Part shown: positions 30,715 through 39,271 of the stretch, piece after piece
Position numbering within the stretch: position 1 is the first letter of the stretch
Layout: each line of letters begins with the position of its first letter
Assembly: GCA_963712435.1 (NCBI GenBank)
Contig: CAVQIB010000025.1
Span: 21,795 to 85,794 of the forward strand
Origin: Rhodoplanes sp963712435
GTDB lineage: Bacteria; Pseudomonadota; Alphaproteobacteria; Rhizobiales; Xanthobacteraceae
Length of the DNA: 64,000 nt
Reading direction: 5' to 3'
The notes under the pieces: generated by a model
The model's database searches: none
What the model was told of the DNA's origin: nothing
What the model saw: the letters and a program-made list of their open reading frames with translations, nothing else
Program-made: the position numbers and the translations under genes

Positions 30715-31737
30715 ATGACGATTCGCGCCTTCATTACCGGGCTTTCCGGACTGCGTATGTCCCCGAACGAGCGGAGCTTCCTGCGCGATGCTCGGCCGTG
30801 GGGACTGATCCTGTTCGAGCGTAACATCAGCAATCCGCGTCAAGTTGCGGACCTTGTGAGCGAATCTCGCGATTTGCTTGGCTTCGAGGCACCCGTCTTG
30901 ATCGACCAGGAGGGAGGCCGGGTCCAGCGGCTCGGTCCGCCGCATTGGCGCGCCTACCCGTCCGGAGCGGACTACGGATGGCTGTTCGATCGCGATCCCG
31001 CGCTCGGGCTTGCCGCCGCGCGGCTCGGCGGCCGCCTGATCGCCGCGGACCTTGCGCTGCTCGGGATCACGGTGAACTGCCTGCCGGTGGCCGACGTGCC
31101 TGCGCCCGGCGCCGACCCGGTGATCGGCACGCGCGCCTATGGCGACACGGTCGACAAGGTGGCGCAGCTTGCCGAGGCGATCACGACCGGGCTCGCCGAA
31201 GGCGGCGTTCTGCCCGTGCTCAAGCATCTCCCCGGGCATGGGCGGGCGACCTGCGACAGCCATTTCGGCCTGCCGGTGGTCACCGCGCCGCGCGCGACGC
31301 TCGAAGCCACCGATTTCGCCGCGTTTCGCCGGCTCGCCCATCTGCCGCTCGGCATGACCGCGCATGTGGTGTTCACCGCGATCGATCCGGAGCTTGCGGC
31401 GACGCTTTCGCCCAAGGTGATCAACGACGTGATCCGCGGATCGATCGGCTTCGACGGCGTGCTGATGAGCGACGACGTGTCGATGGGCGCGCTCAGCGGC
31501 TCCATCGCCGATCGGACCCGGCAGGCGCTCGCCGCGGGCTGCGACCTTGCCCTGCACTGCAATGGGGACCTCAAGGAGATGGAGGAGGTTGCCCTGGGCG
31601 CTTCCGAACTGTCGGGCGCAGCGGCGCAGCGCGCGGAGCGGGCGCTCGCGTCCCGGCGCAAGGCGGATTCCGTCGATATCGCCGAGGCGCGAATCACCTT
31701 TTCCCGTATGATGGGGACGACGGCAGCCGCGGGGTGA
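30715..31737 (+). CDS. nagZ: Beta-N-acetylhexosaminidase, GH3
   Basis: 340 residues, cytoplasmic. NagZ removes GlcNAc from anhydro-muropeptides during cell-wall recycling. Visible: VLIDQEGGRVQRL, KHLPGHGRATCDSHFGLP (His/Asp of the flexible catalytic loop, near residue 169) and GVLMSDDVSMGAL with the catalytic Asp nucleophile. It opens the conserved block nagZ-scpA-scpB-tatABC, 7 bases before scpA. Confidence 0.95.
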   Translation: MTIRAFITGLSGLRMSPNERSFLRDARPWGLILFERNISNPRQVADLVSESRDLLGFEAPVLIDQEGGRVQRLGPPHWRAYPSGADYGWLFDRDPALGLAAARLGGRLIAADLALLGITVNCLPVADVPAPGADPVIGTRAYGDTVDKVAQLAEAITTGLAEGGVLPVLKHLPGHGRATCDSHFGLPVVTAPRATLEATDFAAFRRLAHLPLGMTAHVVFTAIDPELAATLSPKVINDVIRGSIGFDGVLMSDDVSMGALSGSIADRTRQALAAGCDLALHCNGDLKEMEEVALGASELSGAAAQRAERALASRRKADSVDIAEARITFSRMMGTTAAAG

Positions 31738-31744
31738 CGCTGAC

Positions 31745-32569
31745 ATGTCCGGCGATGCGGGCCAGTTTCTCGACGAATCGGTCGACCGGGCCTCGGATGA
31801 GCCGGCGCTGATCGTCGATGTCGAGGGCTTCGAGGGGCCGCTGGACCTGCTCCTGACGCTCGCCCGCCAGCAAAAGGTCGATCTCACCCGCATCTCGATC
31901 CTGGCGCTCGCCAACCAGTATCTCGCCTTCATCGAGGCGGCCCGCAAGCTGCGGCTCGAGCTTGCCGCGGACTACCTGGTGATGGCCGCCTGGCTCGCCT
32001 ATCTCAAGTCGCGCCTGCTGCTGCCCGAGGGCGCGGAAGCGGAAGGGATGAGCGCGGCCGATATGGCCTCCGCGCTCGCGCTCCGCCTCAAGCGCCTCGA
32101 GGCGATCCGCGCGGCGGCGGGCAAGCTGATGGAGCGCCCGCAGCTCTATCGCGACGTCTTCCCGCGCGGCGATCCGGAGCCGATCGCCGAGATCAAGCGG
32201 CCGGAATGGTCGGCGACGCTCTATGACCTCTTGTCCGCCTATGCGGTCGAGCGGCAGCGTCACGCGCTTTCCCATGTGCGGGTCGCCAAGCGCGCGGTCT
32301 GGTCGCTCGCCGAGGCGCGCGCCGCGCTCGGCCGGCTGATCGGCGGCGCGAGCGATTGGACCGAGCTGAACGGCTTTCTGCTCGCTTATGCGTTCGAGCC
32401 CGCGATGCGCTCCACGGTGTTCGCCTCGAGCCTTGCGGCGACGCTCGAACTGGTGCTGGAAGGCGTGCTGGACGTCCATCAGCCTGCCCCTTTTGCGCCT
32501 ATTCATGTCCGCAAGCGTGCGAACGGTCTTGGCCCGGCCAGCCATCCCGCGGATTCCGAACGCCCCTGA
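31745..32569 (+). CDS. scpA: Segregation and condensation protein A
   Basis: 274 residues. The kleisin of the SMC-ScpAB complex, which organises the chromosome. The N-terminal FEGPLDLLLTLARQQKVDLT is the family signature that binds the SMC neck; the C-terminal helix-turn-helix part binds the SMC cap. It lies directly after nagZ and before scpB. Confidence 0.96.
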   Translation: MSGDAGQFLDESVDRASDEPALIVDVEGFEGPLDLLLTLARQQKVDLTRISILALANQYLAFIEAARKLRLELAADYLVMAAWLAYLKSRLLLPEGAEAEGMSAADMASALALRLKRLEAIRAAAGKLMERPQLYRDVFPRGDPEPIAEIKRPEWSATLYDLLSAYAVERQRHALSHVRVAKRAVWSLAEARAALGRLIGGASDWTELNGFLLAYAFEPAMRSTVFASSLAATLELVLEGVLDVHQPAPFAPIHVRKRANGLGPASHPADSERP

Positions 32570-32631
32570 GCGAACGATAGGGAACCTCGATATGAGCCAG
32601 AGATGGCCCGCGGTGCGGGAATTTGCCGAGC

Positions 32632-33346
32632 ATGCGGGTTCTGCCGCTCCCGAATTGGCCGCAGGCGGCGGACGCATCCGAGGTCGAGCCGCGGCCCGAG
32701 GAGTTGCGGCTCATCGAGGCGGTGTTGTTCGCCGCCTCCGAGCCGGTCGACGAAAAGGCGCTGGCGAAACGCATGCCGCCCGGCGCGGATGTGCGCGCGA
32801 GCCTCAAGCGGCTTGCGCTCGAATACGCCCCGCGCGGGGTGAACCTCGTGCGGATCGGCAATGCCTGGGCGTTCCGGACCGCCAACGATCTCGCCTGGCT
32901 CCTCACCCACGAAGCGGTCGAGCCGAAAAAGCTCTCGCGCGCCGCGATCGAGACGCTCGCCATCGTCGCCTACCATCAGCCGGTGACGCGCGCCGAGATC
33001 GAGGAGATTCGCGGGGTCGCGGTCGCCAAGGGAACGCTCGACGTTCTGCTCGAGACCGGCTGGATCAGGCCGCGCGGACGGCGCAAGGCGCCGGGCCGGC
33101 CGCTCACCTTCGGCACGACCGAGAGCGTTCCTGTCGCATTTCGGGCTGGAGCAGCTCTCCGATCTGCCGGGCCTCGACGAATTGAAGGGAGCGGGCCTGT
33201 TCGACGGCCAGCTTCCGGCGAGCTTCAGCATCCCGGCGCCGTCGGACGATCCGGCGCTGCACGAGGATGAGGAGCCGCTCGAAGCGCCCGAACTCGATCT
33301 TGGTCTTGCGCCGCGTCCCGACGCATCGCCCGACGCCTGCGGATGA
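32632..33346 (+). CDS. scpB: Segregation and condensation protein B, one frameshift
   Basis: ScpB dimers bind ScpA. ELRLIEAVLFAASEPVDEKA and LSRAAIETLAIVAYHQPVTR (second winged helix) are diagnostic. An extra A at about 33124 (GAGAGCGTTC for GAGGCGTTC-like) breaks the frame; downstream, FLSHFGLEQLSDLPGLDELK resumes in register and the protein ends SPDACG at 33346, about 237 residues. The ATG at 32632 is the best available start but has a weak ribosome-binding site. Confidence 0.9.
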
Positions 33347-33487
33347 GGAACGGACCGGCGCGCAGCGCCGCGGCGCCCGCAAAAGGACGCGGGCATCCTT
33401 GTATTTGTGGCCGCTGACGCCTAGTTTCTCGGGCAAAGCCGAAGGCGAGGCCATTGGTCCGGCCGCTCGGTCCGGAGGATTGAACCG

Positions 33488-33727
33488 ATGGGTTCCATGA
33501 GTATTTGGCACTGGATCGTCGTCATCGGCGTGGTGTTGCTGCTGTTCGGTCGCGGCAAGATTTCCGAGCTGATGGGGGACGTGGCCCAGGGCATCAAGGC
33601 GTTCAAGAAGGGCATGAGCGAGGACGAAGCGGCGAAAGTCGAACCGGTCAAGCCGGAGCCCGTCAAGACGATCGACCATCAGTCGGCGCAGACGGTCGGG
33701 CAAACCGAGACCCGCAAGACCGGCTGA
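33488..33727 (+). CDS. tatA: Twin-arginine translocase subunit TatA
   Basis: 79 residues: one N-terminal membrane helix (IWHWIVVIGVVLLLFG), the conserved FGRGKISELMGD hinge and an amphipathic helix. TatA forms the Tat pore. GGAGG stands 8 bases before the ATG. First gene of tatABC. Confidence 0.96.
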   Translation: MGSMSIWHWIVVIGVVLLLFGRGKISELMGDVAQGIKAFKKGMSEDEAAKVEPVKPEPVKTIDHQSAQTVGQTETRKTG

Positions 33728-33803
33728 ACGCGCCAATAATCTTCCTGCTCGCCTTTGCATTCGGGGCGGTCCGGCGCAGCGGACCCGGCCGCCGGGAGTT
33801 CGC

Positions 33804-34274
33804 ATGTTCGACATCGGCTGGAGCGAGCTTGTTCTGATCGGCGTGGTCGCGCTGATCGTGATCGGGCCGAAGGAGCTCCCCGGCGTGCTGCGCGCGATCG
33901 GGCAATGGTCCGCGAAACTCCGCCGCATGGCGGCGGAGTTCCAGGGCCAGTTTCACGAGGCGATGCGCGAGGCGGAGATGGCGGACCTGAAGAAACAGGT
34001 CGATGAGATCAATGAAAGCGCGCGCAGCATCGGCCGCTTCGATCCGCTGACCTATGATCCGGACAAGGACAAGAGCTCATCCGGTCCGGGCAAAGAGCAG
34101 TATCCGTCCGCGCCGGCGGCCAACGGCGCGGAGACCGCGCCGGAGCATGCTCTGCCGGCGGCGACTGACCCCCCGTCGGCGACCGCCGCTCCGACAACTC
34201 CGACAGAAGCTCCCGCCTCGCCCGCCGCGCCCTCCGCCCCGAGCGAACTCGGGACCGGGAATTGGCCGGCATGA
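33804..34274 (+). CDS. tatB: Twin-arginine translocase subunit TatB
   Basis: 156 residues. MFDIGWSELVLIGVVALIVI then GPKELPGVLRAIGQW is the TatB membrane helix and hinge. The C-terminal half is Ala/Pro/Thr-rich and disordered. It works with TatC in recognising twin-arginine signal peptides. Its stop overlaps the tatC start by four bases (ATGA). Confidence 0.95.
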   Translation: MFDIGWSELVLIGVVALIVIGPKELPGVLRAIGQWSAKLRRMAAEFQGQFHEAMREAEMADLKKQVDEINESARSIGRFDPLTYDPDKDKSSSGPGKEQYPSAPAANGAETAPEHALPAATDPPSATAAPTTPTEAPASPAAPSAPSELGTGNWPA

Positions 34275-35074
34275 CGCACGAAGACATCGAGGCGACCAAG
34301 GCGCCGCTGCTCGACCATCTGGTCGAACTGCGCGCCCGGCTGATCAAGTCGCTGGTCGCCTTCGCCTTGACTTTCATCCTGTGCTTCTTTTTCGCAAAGC
34401 AGATCTACAATATTCTCGTGTGGCCGTTCGTCTGGGTGGCCGGGGCTGAAAATTCGAAATTCATCTACACGGCGCTGCTCGAATATTTCGTCACGCAGCT
34501 CAAGCTCGCGCTGTTCGGCGCCGCGTTTCTCGCCTTTCCGGTGATCGCGACCCAGATCTACATGTTCGTCGCGCCCGGGCTCTACCGCCACGAGCGGCAG
34601 GCCTTCCTGCCTTATCTCGTCGCCACGCCGGTGTTTTTCCTGCTCGGCGCGGCGGTGGTGTATTTCGCGGTCATGCCGATGCTGGTGCGCTTCTCGCTCG
34701 GCATGCAGCAGCTCGGCGGGGAGGGGGGCGCGGAAATCCTGCTGCTCCCGAAGGTGGGCGAGTATCTGTCCTTGATGATGAGCCTCGTGCTCGCGTTCGG
34801 CGTCGCGTTCCAGCTCCCGGTCATTCTCACTCTGCTCGGCCGCGTCGGCATTCTCACCTCGCAGCAGCTGAGGGAGAAGCGGCGCTATTTCATCGTCGGC
34901 GCGTTTGTCATCGCCGCCGTGCTCACGCCGCCGGACGTGCTGAGCCAATTATCGCTTGCAGTGCCTCTGCTCGGTCTCTACGAAGCCTCGATCATCGCGG
35001 TGCGGATCGTGGAGAGAAAGGCGCAAGCCTCGGCGCGCAGCACGGCCGATCCCGCCTCGAAGCCTGCCGAGTGA
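34271..35074 (+). CDS. tatC: Twin-arginine translocase subunit TatC
   Basis: Six-span receptor of the Tat pathway. The ATG at 34271 overlaps the tatB stop and begins MTHEDIEATKAPLLDHLVEL, the family start. Conserved parts include FVAPGLYRHER and the C-terminal LTPPDVLSQ. 267 residues. Confidence 0.96.
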   Translation: MTHEDIEATKAPLLDHLVELRARLIKSLVAFALTFILCFFFAKQIYNILVWPFVWVAGAENSKFIYTALLEYFVTQLKLALFGAAFLAFPVIATQIYMFVAPGLYRHERQAFLPYLVATPVFFLLGAAVVYFAVMPMLVRFSLGMQQLGGEGGAEILLLPKVGEYLSLMMSLVLAFGVAFQLPVILTLLGRVGILTSQQLREKRRYFIVGAFVIAAVLTPPDVLSQLSLAVPLLGLYEASIIAVRIVERKAQASARSTADPASKPAE

Positions 35075-35168
35075 TCGCCGCGATCGTCCTAGGCTGGGCG
35101 ACGCTGCGGTCCACCGACCGACCCCGAACTGCTATAAACCCGTCCCGATTTCTTTCGAGCGGACCGCC

Positions 35169-36608
35169 ATGTACGACATCAAGTGGATTCGCGAGAACGA
35201 CGCCGCCTTCGACCGCGGGCTTGCGCGCCGCGGGCTCGAGCCTTTGGCGCGCGAGCTGCTCAGCGTCGACGAACGCCGGCGGGCGGCGATCGGGCGGCTC
35301 GAGGCGGCGCAAGCGCGCCGCAACGCCGCCTCGAAGGAGATTGCGGACGCCAAGCGGCGGAAGGACGAGGCGGCCGCCGAACGGCTCAAGGAGGAGGTCG
35401 CCGCGCTGAAGGCGTCGATCCCCGCCCTCGACGCCGAAGAGAAGGAGGTCACCAAGGAGTTCGAGGCGGCGCTTGCGCAGATTCCGAACCTTCCGCTCGA
35501 CGATGTGCCGGACGGGATCGACGCCAACGACAATGTCGAGCACCATCGCTTTGGCGCGATGCGCGACTATGCGGTCGCGCCGAAGCAGCATTTCGATCTC
35601 GGCGAGGCGCTCGGCCAGATGGATTTCGAGACGGCGGCGAAGCTCTCCGGCTCCCGCTTCGTGGTGCTGAAGGGCGGGCTTGCCCGGCTCGAGCGCGCGC
35701 TCGCGCAGTTCATGCTCGATCTGCACACCCAGGAGCACGGCTACACCGAAGTCAGCCCGCCGATCCTGGTGCGCGACGACGTGATGTTCGGCACCGCGCA
35801 GCTGCCGAAGTTCAAGGACGACCAGTTCTCCGCCTATAAGGAGATGATGATCGCGGATCGCGAAAACCGCGCGATCGCACGCCTGCTCAAAGACCTCATG
35901 GAGCGCGACGCGGCGAAACTCTGGGTCGAGCAGAAGGTCGATCTCACGGCCGGGACCGCGCGCGTGATGGCCGACATCGAACAGGAGTCGCGCGACGATC
36001 GTTTCTGGCTCATCCCGACCGCCGAAGTGCCGCTCACCAATCTCGTGCGCGAATCGATCGTCGACGAAGACGCGCTGCCGATGCGCTTCACCGCCTGCAC
36101 GCCGTGCTTTCGCGCCGAGGCCGGCGCGGCCGGCAAAGACACCCGCGGCATGCTGCGGCAGCACCAGTTCACCAAGGTCGAGCTCGTCTCGATCACGACG
36201 CCCGAGCGGAGCCGGGACGAGCACGAGCGGATGCTGGCCTGCGCCGAGGAGGTGCTGCGCCGGCTCGATCTCCATTATCGCGTCGTCACGCTGTGCACCG
36301 GCGACATGGGTTTCGCCTCGCAGAAGACCTACGATATCGAGGCGTGGCTGCCGGGGCAGGGGCTCTACCGCGAGGTTTCCTCCTGCTCCACATGCGGCGA
36401 TTTCCAGGCGCGCCGCATGGGCGCGCGCTACCGCACCAAGGAAGGCCGGCAGATCCGCCACGTCCACACGCTCAACGGGTCCGGCATCGCCGTCGGCCGC
36501 GCGCTCATTGCGGTGCTGGAGACTTACCAACAGGCGGACGGTTCGATCGCCGTGCCTGACGTGCTGCAGTCATATATGGGCGGCATGAAGACGCTCGCAC
36601 GGGCTTGA
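35169..36608 (+). CDS. serS: Seryl-tRNA synthetase with an insertion
   Basis: Class II synthetase of 479 residues, about 50 longer than the E. coli enzyme. The N-terminal coiled-coil arm (residues about 30-110) and motifs 1-3 are visible: TPCFRAEAGAAGKDTRG, HQFTKVELVSI, LNGSGIAVGRALIAVLE. Between QLPKFKDDQF and FWLIPTAEVPLTN lie about 55 extra residues (about 221-275), mostly helical and charged; here most bacterial SerRS have only a few residues. The insertion is in frame with normal codon use, so it is probably real. The gene follows tatC by 94 bases. Confidence 0.95.
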   Translation: MYDIKWIRENDAAFDRGLARRGLEPLARELLSVDERRRAAIGRLEAAQARRNAASKEIADAKRRKDEAAAERLKEEVAALKASIPALDAEEKEVTKEFEAALAQIPNLPLDDVPDGIDANDNVEHHRFGAMRDYAVAPKQHFDLGEALGQMDFETAAKLSGSRFVVLKGGLARLERALAQFMLDLHTQEHGYTEVSPPILVRDDVMFGTAQLPKFKDDQFSAYKEMMIADRENRAIARLLKDLMERDAAKLWVEQKVDLTAGTARVMADIEQESRDDRFWLIPTAEVPLTNLVRESIVDEDALPMRFTACTPCFRAEAGAAGKDTRGMLRQHQFTKVELVSITTPERSRDEHERMLACAEEVLRRLDLHYRVVTLCTGDMGFASQKTYDIEAWLPGQGLYREVSSCSTCGDFQARRMGARYRTKEGRQIRHVHTLNGSGIAVGRALIAVLETYQQADGSIAVPDVLQSYMGGMKTLARA

Positions 36609-36731
36609 AGCAATGACGACGCATCCGAAACGCGATCTTGCGCGCAGCGTTTGCGGCTTGCCGCTCGGCGGCGCGCGGGCGCCTTCTACCGGTTCCTTCC
36701 CCGCGCAGCATGAGTTGAAGACCAGGCACGA

Positions 36732-37496
36732 ATGCGAATTCTCGTCACCAATGATGACGGCATCCACGCTCCCGGCCTCGAGGTCGGGGCCGAGATCGCG
36801 CGCGCGCTGTCGGACGATGTCTGGATCGTCGCTCCCGAACTCGACCAGTCGGGCGTGTCGCATTCGCTTTCGCTCAACGATCCGCTGCGGATGCGCGAGG
36901 TGAGCGAGCGGCGCTTCGCGATCAAGGGCACGCCGACCGATTGCGTCATCATGGGCGTCCGCCACATCCTCAACGGCAAGCTGCCCGATCTGGTCCTGTC
37001 CGGCGTCAATCGCGGATCGAACACGGGCGAGGACGTGACCTATTCGGGGACGATCGCCGGCGCGATGGAGGGGACCATTCTCGGCATCCCCTCGGTGGCG
37101 CTGTCGCAGGCCTACGGACCCGAAACGCGCCTGCGCCCGCATTGGCAAACCGCGCTGCGCTTCGCGCCCGATCTGATCCGCAAGGTGCTTGCCGAAGGCA
37201 TGCCGCGCGACGTGCTGGTCAATGTCAATTTCCCCGACTGCCCGCCGGAAGAGGTCAAGGGCATCGCCGTCACCAGCCAGGGCAAGCGCGCGCAGGAATG
37301 GATCCGCATCGATCCGCGGCACGACGGACGCGGCATTCCGTATTACTGGGTCGCCTTCGCGCGCGGCGAGCAGGCGACCGCGCTGCACGGCACCGATCTG
37401 TCCGCGCTCGCCGCCCGGCGGATCGCCGTGACGCCGCTGCGCATCGATATGACCGACGAGCCGTTCATGACGCGCCTCGCGCAGGTGTTCGAGTGA
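36732..37496 (+). CDS. surE: 5'-nucleotidase / survival protein SurE
   Basis: 254 residues. Metal-binding VTNDDGIHAPG at the N-terminus, VAPELDQSGVSHSLS, GTPTDCV and SGVNRGSNTGEDVTYSGT are family motifs. It dephosphorylates nucleoside monophosphates. SurE and Pcm (38265) are commonly paired in stress survival; here a leftward response regulator stands between them. Confidence 0.96.
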   Translation: MRILVTNDDGIHAPGLEVGAEIARALSDDVWIVAPELDQSGVSHSLSLNDPLRMREVSERRFAIKGTPTDCVIMGVRHILNGKLPDLVLSGVNRGSNTGEDVTYSGTIAGAMEGTILGIPSVALSQAYGPETRLRPHWQTALRFAPDLIRKVLAEGMPRDVLVNVNFPDCPPEEVKGIAVTSQGKRAQEWIRIDPRHDGRGIPYYWVAFARGEQATALHGTDLSALAARRIAVTPLRIDMTDEPFMTRLAQVFE

Positions 37497-37529
37497 GCCG
37501 GTCTCGGTTACGGCACCAGGCCTCGCGAC

Positions 37530-37559
37530 AAAAAAGATGCCCGGCTCTGGCCGGGCATC
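37530..37559 (-). terminator. Terminator of the response-regulator gene
   Basis: 10-bp perfect stem GATGCCCGGC / GCCGGGCATC with a 4-base loop. On the minus strand it runs into six T residues. On the plus strand the hairpin follows surE but lacks a T-tract. Confidence 0.85.
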
Positions 37560-37598
37560 GTCGTCTAGGTTCCCTGTAGGGGCGCCGATCCCGCGAGT

Positions 37599-37988
37599 TC
37601 AGGCCGGCATGTTCTCGAAGGCCTGGCAGAGAATGCGGCCGAGATTTTCCTGCTGGAACGGCTTCTGCAATGTCGGGCGATTGCTGAAGCGTTCCGGCAG
37701 GCCGCGCTCGCCGTAACCGGTCGCGAAGACGAAGGGCAGTCCCCGTGCCTCCAGGATTTCTGCGACCGGGCTCACGGTCTGCCCGTTCAGATTGACGTCG
37801 AGGATCGCCACGTCGAACTCGCCTGTCTTGGCGAGCTTCACCGCGTCATCGATCCGACCGACGGCCGCAGCGATCGTGTAGCCGAGTTCCCCGAGCATAT
37901 CTTCAAGCAGCAAGCGGATCATGATTTCGTCTTCGACGACGAGAACGTTCTTTCCAGCAGGCTCACTTGCAGTCTGGTTCATCACCAC
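37599..37988 (-). CDS. Single-domain response regulator
   Basis: 129 residues: one receiver domain and no output domain. VLVVEDEIMIRLLLEDML (acidic pocket), AILDVNLNG (phospho-Asp), FATGYGERG and LQKPFQQENL (switch Lys). It resembles receivers that work with HWE-type histidine kinases in Rhizobiales. It is transcribed against the surrounding housekeeping block; no kinase is in the window. Confidence 0.9.
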   Translation of the reverse strand: MVMNQTASEPAGKNVLVVEDEIMIRLLLEDMLGELGYTIAAAVGRIDDAVKLAKTGEFDVAILDVNLNGQTVSPVAEILEARGLPFVFATGYGERGLPERFSNRPTLQKPFQQENLGRILCQAFENMPA

Positions 37989-38264
37989 TCCGTCCCGTAT
38001 TGTCCTTGGATCATTCGTCGATCCGATTTGGACTAATTGTTACACGAAATCAGATCGGCCCCCAACAGGAACCGATCCGTGGGCCGCGCTCACTATGCAA
38101 GTTATCGTGATGGCTTTAGGGTCGATCGCCGCAGGTCGCCCACATTACGTCACATTCGGACGCGCCGGATGGGCCAGCGCAACTTTCAGGAAGGCGTTCA
38201 ATGACCGGCCGGCGGCCGGCGCGCCGCTCCTGCGCATTCGCCGTCGCCGGCGCGAGGTAAGAAC

Positions 38265-38924
38265 ATGCCCGAGACGCCGGTCGCCGACGATCGGATCGGC
38301 CGTATGGGATTTCTCCTGATGCTGCGCCGCCGCGGCATCATGGACCCCGGCGTCTTGCGCGCGATGGATGAGGTTCCGCGCGAGTATTTCGTTTCGCCCG
38401 AGTATGCCGCGACCGCCTATTCGGACCACGCGATGCCGATCGCGTGCGGACAGACCATCAGCCAGCCTTATGTCGTCGCGTATATGACCGAGCAGCTTGC
38501 GGTCCTGCCGCACCACCGGGTTCTGGAGGTCGGCACGGGGTCAGGATACCAGGCCGCCGTGCTGTCGCGGCTCGCGCGGGAAGTCGTGACGATCGAGCGC
38601 TTCCGCACCCTCGCAGAGGCCGCGCGGATCAGATTCGAGACGCTCGGTTTTTCCAATATCGAGGTTGTCGTCGGCGACGGCCTCGAAGGCGTCCCGGACA
38701 AGGCCCCCTATGATCGCATCATGGTGACGGCGGCGGCGGAGGCCATTCCGCCGGCGCTCGTCGAACAACTTGCCGAGGGCGGCGTCATGGTGCTCCCGCT
38801 TGGGCCGCAACGCCGGTCGCAATCCATCGTCAGACTGACCAAGACGAAGAACGGCCTCGATCGGACCGATCTGATCGTGGTTCGTTTCGTGCCGCTATTG
38901 TCCGGCAAGGCGCGCGAACTCTAG
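38265..38924 (+). CDS. pcm: Protein-L-isoaspartate O-methyltransferase
   Basis: 219 residues. AMPIACGQTISQPYVVAYMT and VLEVGTGSGYQAAVLSRLA (SAM site), then VVVGDGLEG, are diagnostic. It repairs isoaspartate damage in aged proteins using S-adenosylmethionine. Confidence 0.94.
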   Translation: MPETPVADDRIGRMGFLLMLRRRGIMDPGVLRAMDEVPREYFVSPEYAATAYSDHAMPIACGQTISQPYVVAYMTEQLAVLPHHRVLEVGTGSGYQAAVLSRLAREVVTIERFRTLAEAARIRFETLGFSNIEVVVGDGLEGVPDKAPYDRIMVTAAAEAIPPALVEQLAEGGVMVLPLGPQRRSQSIVRLTKTKNGLDRTDLIVVRFVPLLSGKAREL

Positions 38925-38963
38925 GTCGTGACTCCGACGGTCGCTCCCTCACGAGCAGAGGCG

Positions 38964-39068
38964 CGTGTCCCGCGCGCGGCGCAGCGGGAAGCGATGCGCC
39001 GCAGCCGCGGGAATTATGGGTCCCGGTTCTGCAGCGCGCACGCCGTGCTGCGCTGCGCCCGGGACACG
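38964..39068. repeat. Palindromic intergenic repeat between pcm and nlpD
   Basis: A 22-base left arm beginning CGTGTCCCG (38964-38985) is mirrored by an imperfect right arm ending CGGGACACG (39047-39068), with an inner GCGGGAATTATGGGTCCCG segment. I know this type of element as abundant in Bradyrhizobium-like genomes. It could fold into a long mRNA hairpin. Confidence 0.6.
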
Positions 39069-39271
39069 AACCCGCTGAGGAGCCGAGCGGTAATTTCACA
39101 ACACTAACGGCCGTCGAACGAGTGAGCCCGCCGCCCGGCGAAGGGCGGAGCGGGCCCCGCGGCGCGCTTGCGGCGCTGCGCAAGCGATTAGGCTTAAGAG
39201 AGCGTGTAACTCTTAAATCAAATCTTTACTTGCTCGGTGTTTACTCCAGACGTCGGTTCGGGTCTGGGTGA

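Noticed and set aside
38100..38264. Extra gene between the response regulator and pcm
   Set aside because: Only short frames in shadow composition; the region is better read as divergent promoters.
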